From positions 204,800 to 268,799 of the forward strand of contig NZ_FOHJ01000005.1 in assembly GCF_900111405.1 (NCBI RefSeq): DNA of 64,000 bases. The letters are read 5' to 3'. The stretch is from Salinibacillus kushneri. GTDB taxonomy: Bacteria; Bacillota; Bacilli; Bacillales; Alkalibacillaceae. Both the position numbers and the translations under genes were made by a program. The notes beneath the pieces were generated by a model, which was given only the letters and a program-made list of their open reading frames with translations, was not told the DNA's origin and ran no database searches. Shown one piece after another: positions 43,446 through 51,250 of this stretch (positions are counted from its first letter, which is position 1; every line of letters begins with the position of its first letter).

Positions 43446-44444
43446 TTAAAAGTTAGTATAATGTGCTTCTGGTGGCTTCTCCATCCAACCATGGTCAATC
43501 ATTATATTGGCTCCATCCTCTACAAACAAGGAAACGTCTAATAAAAACTTTGCATACATCCCCCCAATATCACGTCTTCCATTAAGAGAGGCTCCATTTG
43601 CAAAAGTCCTTATTTTCATCGAAAACATATCAATTTTATGATAAAGCATAAGTTTATCTGAAAATGGAGAAATTGTGGAATTTGTTACAAGATGATCCAA
43701 GGTTTTGGCTGCAGGAATTTGATCATTTTCAAGCTTCTTTTTATAAGTGTCTAAATGTCGTTCATTTATTTTTCTTCCTCTTATTAAATATTTTCTAACT
43801 CTCTCACGCTTTGCTACCTGACTAAAAGCAATAATCAGGGCTTTACTGGTAGCATCATTGTTCATATTGTCATACAGGTGTGCAACCTCTAAACCATGCA
43901 AAGTCCTGACATTTCCAAATATGCCATTTAAAAAGCTTTGACTGTTTACAAAATTCACTTGTTTTGGGGGAATAGATTCAGGCGGATTCATTAAAAGACC
44001 TTTTTTTCGTAAAACATCATTAACATCAGAAGTGAGCTTCAAAGTTAAATCAAGTGTATGAATATAAAAATCACGGATATCCGTTCTCGTCATCAAAGGA
44101 ATTCCTGTATTATACAAACTTAATCCTGCTTTACCTGTATATTGTAAGTAATACAGATAAAATATATCCTCAAATAATCTTGGTGCCTCTAAGTTTACAT
44201 CATCCTCTGTAAAACCTTTTGGTACTGGAAAATTGCTTTCATTAAAGAACTTCTCCATTTCCTTGACAATGTGTTCACTTAAATTCAAAGCATGTTCTAA
44301 AACTTTTTTAATGTCACTATCCTCCACATGACGAAGATAGAATTTCAGAACACATATTGCCATTGTATTTCCCATATATGTAGCCCACATTTTCCCCATT
44401 TCTGCTGGTGTTAACTGTTGATTCGTTTGTGTTTTTTTCATCAT
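43446..44444 (-). CDS. DUF3231 family protein
   Basis: Helical protein of 332 aa made of two similar halves (residues about 15-165 and 185-325), as in DUF3231 proteins of spore formers. Each half looks like a four-helix, ferritin-like bundle (for example TYMGNTMAICVLKFYLRHV and GMYAKFLLDVSLFVEDGANI). The function of the family is not established. It starts ATG-ATG-AAA after GGAAAG. It has its own terminator and is followed upstream by a 52-residue membrane peptide gene. Confidence 0.82.
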   Translation of the reverse strand: MMKKTQTNQQLTPAEMGKMWATYMGNTMAICVLKFYLRHVEDSDIKKVLEHALNLSEHIVKEMEKFFNESNFPVPKGFTEDDVNLEAPRLFEDIFYLYYLQYTGKAGLSLYNTGIPLMTRTDIRDFYIHTLDLTLKLTSDVNDVLRKKGLLMNPPESIPPKQVNFVNSQSFLNGIFGNVRTLHGLEVAHLYDNMNNDATSKALIIAFSQVAKRERVRKYLIRGRKINERHLDTYKKKLENDQIPAAKTLDHLVTNSTISPFSDKLMLYHKIDMFSMKIRTFANGASLNGRRDIGGMYAKFLLDVSLFVEDGANIMIDHGWMEKPPEAHYTNF

Positions 44445-44496
44445 ATCTTTCCATACCCCTAATCATTTATATTGAATATTAACCCTTGTTCAATGA

Positions 44497-44655
44497 TCAG
44501 CTGACTTTGTCTTTAAGATAATAAAAGCGATCTCTAAAAAACAAGAGCACATGCCTTCTTATATAATAAATCCAATAAAATAGCCTCCGCATTCTAAAAC
44601 TAAGAACAATACTGAGTACCAAGATTAGCATCAACCAAATAAGAAACCTGCGCAC
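44497..44655 (-). CDS. Small basic membrane protein (52 aa)
   Basis: GTG start at 44655 with AAGGGGGGAT a few bases upstream. The product has one strong membrane segment (FLIWLMLILVLSIVLSF) and then a very basic, aromatic tail (MRRLFYWIYYIRRHVLLFF). The ribosome site and the clear amphipathic pattern support a real gene. It lies in the 400-base gap between DUF3231 and gdh and is oriented as DUF3231. Family unknown. Confidence 0.55.
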   Translation of the reverse strand: MRRFLIWLMLILVLSIVLSFRMRRLFYWIYYIRRHVLLFFRDRFYYLKDKVS

Positions 44656-44869
44656 ACCTATCCCCCCTTTATAAAAAAGGCTAATGACAACGAACGATTA
44701 ATATGCACCTTTATTTTGTTCTAATAAACCGACTATTATTCATTCCTTTAGGAAATGTTCATTACAAGCATGACTAGATGATACGATTAAGTCTTATCAG
44801 CAGTCCGTACATAAAAAAACAGGAAAGAGGGACTTTACTAATAGGGATAAAATGTTTGGAGGAATGCAT

Positions 44870-46171
44870 ATGCAAGAGTTAAATAAACATGAAGCAGATA
44901 TTACCACGCATCATAAAAATCCATATGAAATAGTAAAGAACTTAATTAAAGAGTCCGTTTCCAACCTGGGCATGAATGAAAATGTCTATCATATATTAAA
45001 AAAACCGATGCGAGTCATGGAGGTATCTGTACCTGTACGTATGGATAATGGTGAATTTCAGAATTTTACAGGGTTCCGTTCTCAACATAATGATGTTTTG
45101 GGGCCAACAAAAGGCGGGATTCGATTTCACCCATCCGTTACATTAGATGAAGTCAAAGCTCTTTCTATTTGGATGTCAATGAAATCAGCTATTTTGGATA
45201 TTCCATTTGGTGGTGGTAAAGGCGGGGTTATCGTTGATCCGAACGAATTAAATGAAAGAGAACTTGAGGAGCTCAGCCGCTCCTATATTCGGTCGATTAC
45301 TCCTATCATTGGTCCACAAAAAGACATTCCAGCACCTGATGTGAATACCAATCCGGAAGTTATGGGCTGGATGATGGACGAGTTTGATAAATTGCGGGGC
45401 TACAATATTCCAGGAATTTTAACAGGGAAACCTCTTATTATTGGTGGTTCGCAAGGGCGAATTGCTGCTACAGGACGTGGAGTTGTATTTACGATTCGTG
45501 AAGCTGCCCACTATCTGAATTTAGACCTAACGAATGCAACGGCTGCTATCCAGGGATTTGGAAATGTCGGGAGTATGACAGCAAAGTTCCTCCATCAAAT
45601 GGGGGTAAAAATTGTGGCTGTTACAGATGCAAAAGGTGGAATCTATGATAAAAATGGACTGGATATACCAAAATTATTAGACTTTGTAAGCAAAGGAAAT
45701 GTTGCATCCGACTTTTCAGAAGCCGATTCAATCGAAAACGAAGAAATGTTCGCTCTACCTGTGGACATTCTGATTCCTGCAGCTATTGAAAATCAAGTAA
45801 CAAAAGAAACCGCACCGAAAATTCAGGCGAGAATTTTAGCCGAAGCCGCAAATGGTCCAACAACCCCAGAAGGAGACGCCATTTTAGAAGAAAAAGAAAT
45901 CTTCATCATCCCTGATATTCTTTGTAACGCTGGAGGTGTAACGGTTTCCTACTTTGAATGGGTTCAAAATGCGATGAATTACTATTGGAAAGAGGATGAA
46001 GTCAATAATCAGCTGGAAGAACGGATGGTCGAAGGCTTTAACAGAGTTCTCGAAATCCAAAAACAAAAAAAATCCCGCATGCGCGATGCTGCATATACAA
46101 CAGCCATCAAACATTTAGTTCAAGCCTTCCATGCCAGGGGCTGGGTAAAAGCACGGATGGATGTAGAGTAA
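44870..46171 (+). CDS. gudB: NAD-dependent glutamate dehydrogenase
   Basis: Converts glutamate to 2-oxoglutarate and ammonia (433 aa, hexameric family). Glutamate-site motifs GPTKGGIRFHP and IPFGGGKGG with the catalytic lysine; Rossmann loop GFGNVGSMTAKFL; late NAGGVTVSYFEWVQN. The start is ATG 44870, seven bases after TTTGGAGG; a frame from 44852 would include that site. It resembles RocG/GudB of Bacillus; I cannot tell these paralogues apart from here, so the symbol is tentative. It is alone, with its own terminator. Confidence 0.92.
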   Translation: MQELNKHEADITTHHKNPYEIVKNLIKESVSNLGMNENVYHILKKPMRVMEVSVPVRMDNGEFQNFTGFRSQHNDVLGPTKGGIRFHPSVTLDEVKALSIWMSMKSAILDIPFGGGKGGVIVDPNELNERELEELSRSYIRSITPIIGPQKDIPAPDVNTNPEVMGWMMDEFDKLRGYNIPGILTGKPLIIGGSQGRIAATGRGVVFTIREAAHYLNLDLTNATAAIQGFGNVGSMTAKFLHQMGVKIVAVTDAKGGIYDKNGLDIPKLLDFVSKGNVASDFSEADSIENEEMFALPVDILIPAAIENQVTKETAPKIQARILAEAANGPTTPEGDAILEEKEIFIIPDILCNAGGVTVSYFEWVQNAMNYYWKEDEVNNQLEERMVEGFNRVLEIQKQKKSRMRDAAYTTAIKHLVQAFHARGWVKARMDVE

Positions 46172-46179
46172 AGCTTAGT

Positions 46180-46210
46180 AAAGCACCTCAATTAGCTGAG
46201 GTGCTTTAAA
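46180..46210 (+). terminator. Terminator after glutamate dehydrogenase
   Basis: Perfect eleven-base stem AAAGCACCTCA (46180-46190) with TGAGGTGCTTT (46197-46207). Confidence 0.85.
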
Positions 46211-46261
46211 GCTTATTGTTGATTTTCTACCAAGTTGATTGGAGCGGAATTATAGTAAACC

Positions 46262-46285
46262 AAAAAGGACTGCAGAAAGGCAGCC
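46262..46285 (-). terminator. Terminator of the aldehyde dehydrogenase gene
   Basis: GACTGC (46268-46273) pairs with GCAGCC (46280-46285; one G-U), followed on the minus strand by five T. Confidence 0.6.
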
Positions 46286-46292
46286 CCGTTTT

Positions 46293-47720
46293 TTATTGCT
46301 CTAACTTTAAACCTATAAATTTCAATTCAGTCATATCCTCAATCGCGTATTTTACACCTTCCCGGCCAAATCCACTTTGCTTCACACCTCCATAAGGAAT
46401 GTTATCCTGGCGGTATGTTGAAATTTCGTTAATCCAAACGCCGCCCATTTCCAACTTCTCCGCTACCCGAAAGGCACGATGGATGTCTATCGTAAACACA
46501 CCTGCCTGCAGGCCATAAATGGAGTTATTGGAAAATTTAACGGCCTCTTCTTCCGTCTCAAATGGAATAATGGAAACGATGGGTGCAAAAACCTCTTCTG
46601 CAATAACCTTCATATTTTCATCTACATCTGTCATGATAGTTGGCATAAGGAGGGTTCCCTTCCGTTCACCGCCTGCCGCAATTTTTGCTCCCTTTTCAAC
46701 CGCATCATCAATCCACTGCTTGGCACGTTCCGCTTCTCCTTCATTTATCATGGGTCCAACATCTGTACCTTCGTCAGCTGGATCGCCCACTTTTAGAGAT
46801 TCTGTAAGACTTACATATTGTTCAAGAAACTGATCATAGACCTCTTTTTGCACGTAAATACGTTGTGCAGAAATACAAACCTGGCCCGAAAACGCAAACG
46901 CACCTGTTACTAAACTTTTTACCGCTTCCTCTATATTCGCATCAGCAAAAATGATGTTGGGAGAATTAGAGCCTAATTCAAGGGTAACCTTTTTAAAACC
47001 TGCTGATTCTTTGATGGCACGTCCAACTGGTAAGCTTCCAGTAAAAGAAACCTTGTGTATTTGATCGTGTTTAACCAGAGGATCCCCTACTTCTTCACCA
47101 GTTCCCATCACTAAATTTAACGCACTAGCAGGTAACCCCGCTTCATGAAAAAGTTTAGTCAATTTATAAGCAGAAATGGGAGTCTTTTCAGCTGGTTTAA
47201 AAATAACGGTATTTCCGGCTGCAATCGCTGGTGCAATTTTATGAAGGGATAAATTTAATGGAAAATTAAATGGCGTAATAGCAGCTACGACACCGAGAGG
47301 ATCCCGTTTTGCAAATCCCATCCTCCCATTACCGCCAACCGCAGCATCCATTGGTATCACTTCTCCCGTAATATCCTTTGCCTTTTCAGAAGCAAATCGA
47401 AGGACCTGGACTCCGCGCTGTACTTCACCTCGACTTGCGCTAATAGGCTTCCCGGCTTCCTTCACTACCGTTTCGGCAAATTCCTCTGTTCGTTCCTCTA
47501 ATAAGTTGGCGGTTTCTCGTAAAATATCTGCACGTTCATGAGCGGGCATGATTTTCATGGTTTCATGAAAACATTGATAAGCATCCTTAACAGCATCGTC
47601 CATTTCTTGTTTTGATGCTAGTGCAATGTCATCAATTTTTTCTCCTGTATAGGGATTATGAATGGCCATCTTGTTTTTACTCGTAAGCTCTTTACCATTT
47701 ATAATAGAACCTATCAACAC
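46293..47720 (-). CDS. NAD(P)-dependent aldehyde dehydrogenase
   Basis: Oxidises an aldehyde to the acid (475 aa). Catalytic Cys in FSGQVCISAQR (about 280), general base Glu in LELGSNSPN, cofactor site FNFPLNLSLHK and FTGSLPVG. It resembles lactaldehyde/glyceraldehyde-type ALDHs (GapN-like), not betaine-aldehyde enzymes; the substrate is unknown. Start is GTG 47720, six bases after GAGGAGG. It lies 21 bases after the AlsS-like gene and is co-transcribed with it. Confidence 0.9.
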   Translation of the reverse strand: MLIGSIINGKELTSKNKMAIHNPYTGEKIDDIALASKQEMDDAVKDAYQCFHETMKIMPAHERADILRETANLLEERTEEFAETVVKEAGKPISASRGEVQRGVQVLRFASEKAKDITGEVIPMDAAVGGNGRMGFAKRDPLGVVAAITPFNFPLNLSLHKIAPAIAAGNTVIFKPAEKTPISAYKLTKLFHEAGLPASALNLVMGTGEEVGDPLVKHDQIHKVSFTGSLPVGRAIKESAGFKKVTLELGSNSPNIIFADANIEEAVKSLVTGAFAFSGQVCISAQRIYVQKEVYDQFLEQYVSLTESLKVGDPADEGTDVGPMINEGEAERAKQWIDDAVEKGAKIAAGGERKGTLLMPTIMTDVDENMKVIAEEVFAPIVSIIPFETEEEAVKFSNNSIYGLQAGVFTIDIHRAFRVAEKLEMGGVWINEISTYRQDNIPYGGVKQSGFGREGVKYAIEDMTELKFIGLKLEQ

Positions 47721-47741
47721 CTTCGCCTCCTCTTTTAAAAG

Positions 47742-49373
47742 CTAACAAATGATTTCACCTAATTTTTCAGTTAGCTTCATATTTTCACTATAATCCACTG
47801 GACAATCAATAAATACCGGTTTATTTAAGGTAACTGCCTTCTCCAGCGACCTTTTTAAGTCCTCTGTTTTCTCAATTGTCATCACTTCAAAACCATAGGA
47901 TTTTGCTAACAGCTCGTAATCCGGATTACCAAATTTAATATAAGAAGCACGATTGAATTTTTTATTTTGATGCCATTCTATAAGTCCATACCCTTCATCA
48001 CGCCACATTAAAACAATTATAGGAAGATTAAGCCGTTTGGCTGTTTCGAGTTCTGCTCCGGTCATTTGAAATGATCCGTCACCACATACAGCGACTACAT
48101 TACGATCGGGATGTACCATTTTGGTTGCTATGGCACTCGGAACAGCAACCCCCATAGAGGCAAGTCCGTTGGAAATTAAACAAGTGTTGGTTTCATAAGT
48201 ATGATACATTCTGGCCATCCACATCTTATGGGCGCCGACGTCTGAAATCGCTATATCCTGTTCATTTAAAACCGACCGTAAATCGGCAATAATCTTTTGC
48301 GGCTTAACTGGAAAACTTGAATCTTCTTTATATTGTTTTAATTCATCTAAAGCCTGATTTCTCACATCCATAACCCAGTCGTTATTTCGATCTGATTTTG
48401 AAAGAAACTGTTGGAGCTTACTGAGATTTATTTTTAAGTCGCCCAAAACATTTTGTGCAACGGGATAGTACTCATCAGTTTCTGCTTCTTCTGTATCCAT
48501 GTGTAAAATGGACGTTTTCCCTTCTGGATTCCAATTTTTTGGCGGATATTCCGCCATATCAAATCCTATAGTGATGATTAAATCAGCGCCGGTAAAACCA
48601 CATGTAATGTAGTCCTGACCACCAATCCCAGCTGTGAGGAGACTCAAATTATCTTTCCATGATAGGGCTCCTTTTCCCATAAATGAATGTACGACTGGAA
48701 TTTGCGTTTCCTCTACAAGATGATTTAATTCCTCCCTTGCGTTCTGCCTGGTTATTCCGTTACCAGCCAAAATAATAGGGTGTTTAGCCTGGTCAATTAA
48801 ATGGGCTGCTTCCTGGATGACTTGACTGCTAGCTTCTGTATGTGGACGTTCTATTGGTTGAAGCGGAGTAGCATCGATTTCCATTTCCGCAATATCTTCG
48901 GGTAAGTCAATATGTGTGGCTCCCCACTTTTCCTGGCCAGCTAATTGAAAGGCTTTACGGATGACTTCCGGAGTAATTTCACCTTTTTTGATTTGGGCGT
49001 TCCATTTGGTTACAGGCTTGTACATAGAAATTAAATCGTAATGCTGATGAGAAATTTTATGATGGCGATTTAAACCTGCTTGTCCAGTAATGGCTACTAG
49101 AGGACAATGATCCATATTAGCATTCGCTACACCTGTAAGGAGGTTGGTAGCACCTGGTCCAAGTGTGGCTAAACAAACTCCAGGCTTTCCCGTTAATCGG
49201 CCATAGGCTCCAGCCATAAAAGCCGCACTTGTTTCATGCCGAGTCACGATGAAATCAATGCTTGAATCATAAAAAGCATCCATTAAATCAATATTTTCCT
49301 CACCTGGAACCCCAAAAACATACTGTACCCCCTCCTCTTCCAGACATTTCACAAATAACTCCGCAACCTTCAC
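47742..49373 (-). CDS. Acetolactate synthase (AlsS-like)
   Basis: Thiamine diphosphate enzyme of 543 aa. The cofactor-activating Glu is in RHETSAAFMA (about 49), and the ThDP-Mg site runs GDGSFQMTGAELETAKRLNL to MWRDEGYG. It should join two pyruvates to acetolactate. The Mg motif ends with WRD; catabolic AlsS of B. subtilis has WND there, so the reaction is likely but not certain. No small regulatory subunit or alsD is next to it; instead an aldehyde dehydrogenase follows. Start is GTG 49373 after AAAGGA. Confidence 0.82.
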   Translation of the reverse strand: MKVAELFVKCLEEEGVQYVFGVPGEENIDLMDAFYDSSIDFIVTRHETSAAFMAGAYGRLTGKPGVCLATLGPGATNLLTGVANANMDHCPLVAITGQAGLNRHHKISHQHYDLISMYKPVTKWNAQIKKGEITPEVIRKAFQLAGQEKWGATHIDLPEDIAEMEIDATPLQPIERPHTEASSQVIQEAAHLIDQAKHPIILAGNGITRQNAREELNHLVEETQIPVVHSFMGKGALSWKDNLSLLTAGIGGQDYITCGFTGADLIITIGFDMAEYPPKNWNPEGKTSILHMDTEEAETDEYYPVAQNVLGDLKINLSKLQQFLSKSDRNNDWVMDVRNQALDELKQYKEDSSFPVKPQKIIADLRSVLNEQDIAISDVGAHKMWMARMYHTYETNTCLISNGLASMGVAVPSAIATKMVHPDRNVVAVCGDGSFQMTGAELETAKRLNLPIIVLMWRDEGYGLIEWHQNKKFNRASYIKFGNPDYELLAKSYGFEVMTIEKTEDLKRSLEKAVTLNKPVFIDCPVDYSENMKLTEKLGEIIC

Positions 49374-49607
49374 TTTGAATCATCCTTTCTTTGGGACAAT
49401 CTCACCATTTCTAAAATTACCTTATTTTAGTATGCTCGAGTGCTTTTAGAATATTCGCGGACTGCGCTTCGCCCTTTTACATGTGAAGGATTTATATCTA
49501 TATTGATTGGGTATTTGCCCTGAACACTTTATTTTTAACTACATAGAGTGGCAGTAGAAATAGTATATAACTATTTCAAACGAAAAACCAACGGAGGGAT
49601 GCTCATT

Positions 49608-49694
49608 ATGTCATTCGGTTACAATAATGGATTTGCATTAATTGTGGTGCTGTTTATCTTACTCATCATCGTTGGAGCGGCTTATGTTGGTTAA
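49608..49694 (+). CDS. YjcZ-family sporulation mini-protein (28 aa)
   Basis: ATG 49608, ten bases after GGAGGG, encodes 28 aa: a short Gly/Tyr/Asn head and one membrane helix GFALIVVLFILLIIVGAA. This is the tiny transmembrane YjcZ type known from Bacillus spores. It is the first of four related units between 49.6 and 51.1 kb. A terminator follows. Confidence 0.85.
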   Translation: MSFGYNNGFALIVVLFILLIIVGAAYVG

Positions 49695-49713
49695 TGAATA
49701 GATGTCATTTTAA

Positions 49714-49746
49714 GAGGGAGGTCACCGGTTCGAGTGGCCTCTTTCA
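49714..49746 (+). terminator. Terminator after the first YjcZ gene
   Basis: GAGGTCAC (49718-49725) with GTGGCCTC (49734-49741; one G-U), extended by AAG/CTT; the T run is short. Confidence 0.6.
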
Positions 49747-50009
49747 TTTGATTATGAACAAAATTCGTTTCAGTGTTGATAATGAATGATGTAAATATGA
49801 AATACACCCATTTCTACCCTCAACAATCTGTAAGACTTCACCTTATTTAAGATTGAACACCCGTATAAACTATATCTATCATGATTCACCCTTTTTTCTT
49901 TTGGCATTCAGTTCCTGAAAGCCTTTAGTAAACTTTTTTATAAAATTATTCTCATTCTGGTCACGTGCCCTATACACAATAATCCCGAATACATACGTTG
50001 GGAGTAGAG

Positions 50010-50136
50010 ATAGTTCAAAAGACTATTTCAGCTAGTTCAAGGAAGAATCTGTTGTATCTCACCATCATTGTGAACGGCGATTTTACGTGAATCGTTGCTT
50101 TAGTTTACTCATTATCGCAGGAGCTGCTTGTGCTTA
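50010..50136 (+). pseudogene. Decayed copy of the YjcZ gene
   Basis: The stretch GATTTTACGTGAATCGTTGC to TTTACTCATTATCGCAGG to GCTTGTGCTTAA parallels, base by base, the end of the intact gene at 49640-49694. Its promoter-proximal sequence also matches (ACATACGTTGGGAGTAGAG here, ACATAGAGTGGCAGTAGAA there, then CTATTTCA in both). No ribosome site or ATG survives and the frame is interrupted. It is a duplicated, dead mini-gene. Confidence 0.6.
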
Positions 50137-50220
50137 AATCCGAATTGTTAACAATAGATTCATTCCACTGCGTACAACATTTTAAGAAACAGGATTTTTT
50201 AAAATTTAGGAGGGGGAGCT

Positions 50221-50520
50221 ATGTACGAACAACAACCACCTTTACCACCTCAAGTATATGGTCATTTCCGTGAAGATGACGAAAGATTATGGGGAGGATT
50301 CGCTGTTCCATTTTTAACAGGTGCAGCTGCAGGAGCTATATTTGATGACTTCTTTGTTCCAGGTTATGGATACGGATATGGACCAGGGCCTGGGGCTGGA
50401 CCAGGACCTGGATATGGATTTGGCTACGGTTATGGACCTGGATATGGACCTCGTCCCGGCTTCGGATATGGTCCACGCCCACGTCCTCGGCCACGTCCCG
50501 GATACGGCTTTCCATGGTAA
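50221..50520 (+). CDS. Gly/Tyr/Pro-rich protein, probable spore-surface component
   Basis: Protein of 99 aa. Residues 1-48 hold a polar head and a hydrophobic stretch (GGFAVPFLTGAAAGAIFDDF); the rest is low-complexity GYGPGPG/GYGPRP repeats ending in RPRPRPRPGYGFPW. Such Gly-Tyr repeats are common in coat or exosporium proteins. GGAGGGGG precedes the ATG. It sits among YjcZ mini-genes and before the Ger operon, which supports a sporulation role; no enzymatic function is expected. Confidence 0.7.
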   Translation: MYEQQPPLPPQVYGHFREDDERLWGGFAVPFLTGAAAGAIFDDFFVPGYGYGYGPGPGAGPGPGYGFGYGYGPGYGPRPGFGYGPRPRPRPRPGYGFPW

Positions 50521-50535
50521 ATAATGATTATCATT
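50519..50535. promoter_or_regulatory. Fur-box-like palindrome
   Basis: AATGATTATCATT (50523-50535) is a perfect 6-1-6 palindrome and the 15-mer at 50519-50533 differs from the Fur consensus at two positions. It begins at the stop codon of the Gly-rich gene and lies 150 bases before the next YjcZ gene. Confidence 0.5.
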
Positions 50536-50600
50536 AAATCATATACAGGAGAAACCGTAATCCATTCTCCCATTTTCACCAATCTCATGCTTTAGCCCAT

Positions 50601-50628
50601 ACAGACATTTCACCTGGTTCATAGGATA
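50601..50628 (+). promoter_or_regulatory. Candidate sigma-K promoter
   Basis: ACA (50601-50603), sixteen bases, CATAGGATA (50620-50628), which fits the late mother-cell sigma-K form (AC, CATAnnnTA). It precedes the second YjcZ gene. Confidence 0.4.
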
Positions 50629-50681
50629 TTAGTGGAATGGTTGATGAACCATGTAAGTCACAAGTGCGGAGGGATATGAAG

Positions 50682-50786
50682 ATGTCAGGTTATGGATATA
50701 CAGGCGGATTTGCTTTAATTGTCGTGTTGTTTATTTTGCTTATAATCGTCGGCGCAGGTAGTGCTGGATTTGGCTATGGTTACTAA
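50682..50786 (+). CDS. YjcZ-family sporulation mini-protein (34 aa)
   Basis: ATG 50682, eight bases after CGGAGGG, encodes 34 aa with the helix GGFALIVVLFILLIIVGAGS, almost identical to the first copy, then a GFGYGY tail. An in-frame ATG two codons earlier (50676) is too near the ribosome site. Confidence 0.83.
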   Translation: MSGYGYTGGFALIVVLFILLIIVGAGSAGFGYGY

Positions 50787-50843
50787 AATGGCCGTAAAAT
50801 AATTATGGTTGATGATACATTTTTACAGAAGGGAGAGGTTTTT

Positions 50844-51059
50844 GTGTCACACATGCACGGATTTAATCAGGGAGTTGCCGGTGCTCAAGACTTTGGCGGC
50901 CCTGGATATGGCGGAATGCAATATGGATTCGGAGCACCTGATTATTGTTACTATGACCATGGTGGATTTAGCCAAGGATTTCGTGGGGGATTTGCGCTAA
51001 TCGTTGTTCTCTTCATTCTCCTGATCATCATCGGAGCTACTGTTTTAAGACATGATTAA
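50844..51059 (+). CDS. YjcZ-type protein with a Gly/His-rich extension (71 aa)
   Basis: GTG 50844, five bases after GGGAGAGG, encodes MSHMHGFNQGVAGAQDFGG, a Gly/Tyr/His-rich region, and a C-terminal helix GGFALIVVLFILLIIIGATV that is the YjcZ unit. So the mini-protein has been fused to, or has grown, a hydrophilic front of about 45 residues. A frame from 50805 would include the ribosome site. Probably a spore or forespore-envelope protein. Confidence 0.75.
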   Translation: MSHMHGFNQGVAGAQDFGGPGYGGMQYGFGAPDYCYYDHGGFSQGFRGGFALIVVLFILLIIIGATVLRHD

Positions 51060-51081
51060 TATCGAACACAAGGAGGAAACA

Positions 51082-51145
51082 CACGTTCAGCGACGTACGG
51101 AGGGTAAAAAGACTTTCTAGTGATTATTCACTGGAACTGAACGTG
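51082..51145. repeat. Inverted repeat with long loop
   Basis: CACGTTCAG (51082-51090) and CTGAACGTG (51137-51145) are perfect inverted nonamers 46 bases apart, between the last YjcZ gene and the terminator. Role unknown. Confidence 0.45.
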
Positions 51146-51201
51146 AGCATTCCTGAATTGTTATGCACTGAGCTCCAACTTTATCACTTCCTATACCATG
51201 A

Positions 51202-51231
51202 AAAAGGCCGCTGTTTACAAGCGGCCTTTTG
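51202..51231. terminator. Bidirectional terminator between YjcZ and Ger genes
   Basis: Perfect eleven-base stem AAAAGGCCGCT (51202-51212) with AGCGGCCTTTT (51220-51230). Confidence 0.88.
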
Positions 51232-51250
51232 TATCTGCTCTCCGACCATT

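Noticed and set aside
43232..43498. 88-codon frame overlapping the DUF3231 gene end
   Set aside because: Overlaps a real gene and its terminator, and no start signal is present.
50321..50524. 67-codon second frame in the Gly-rich gene (Asp/Met/Leu-rich)
   Set aside because: Produced by the repeat in another frame; no ribosome site.
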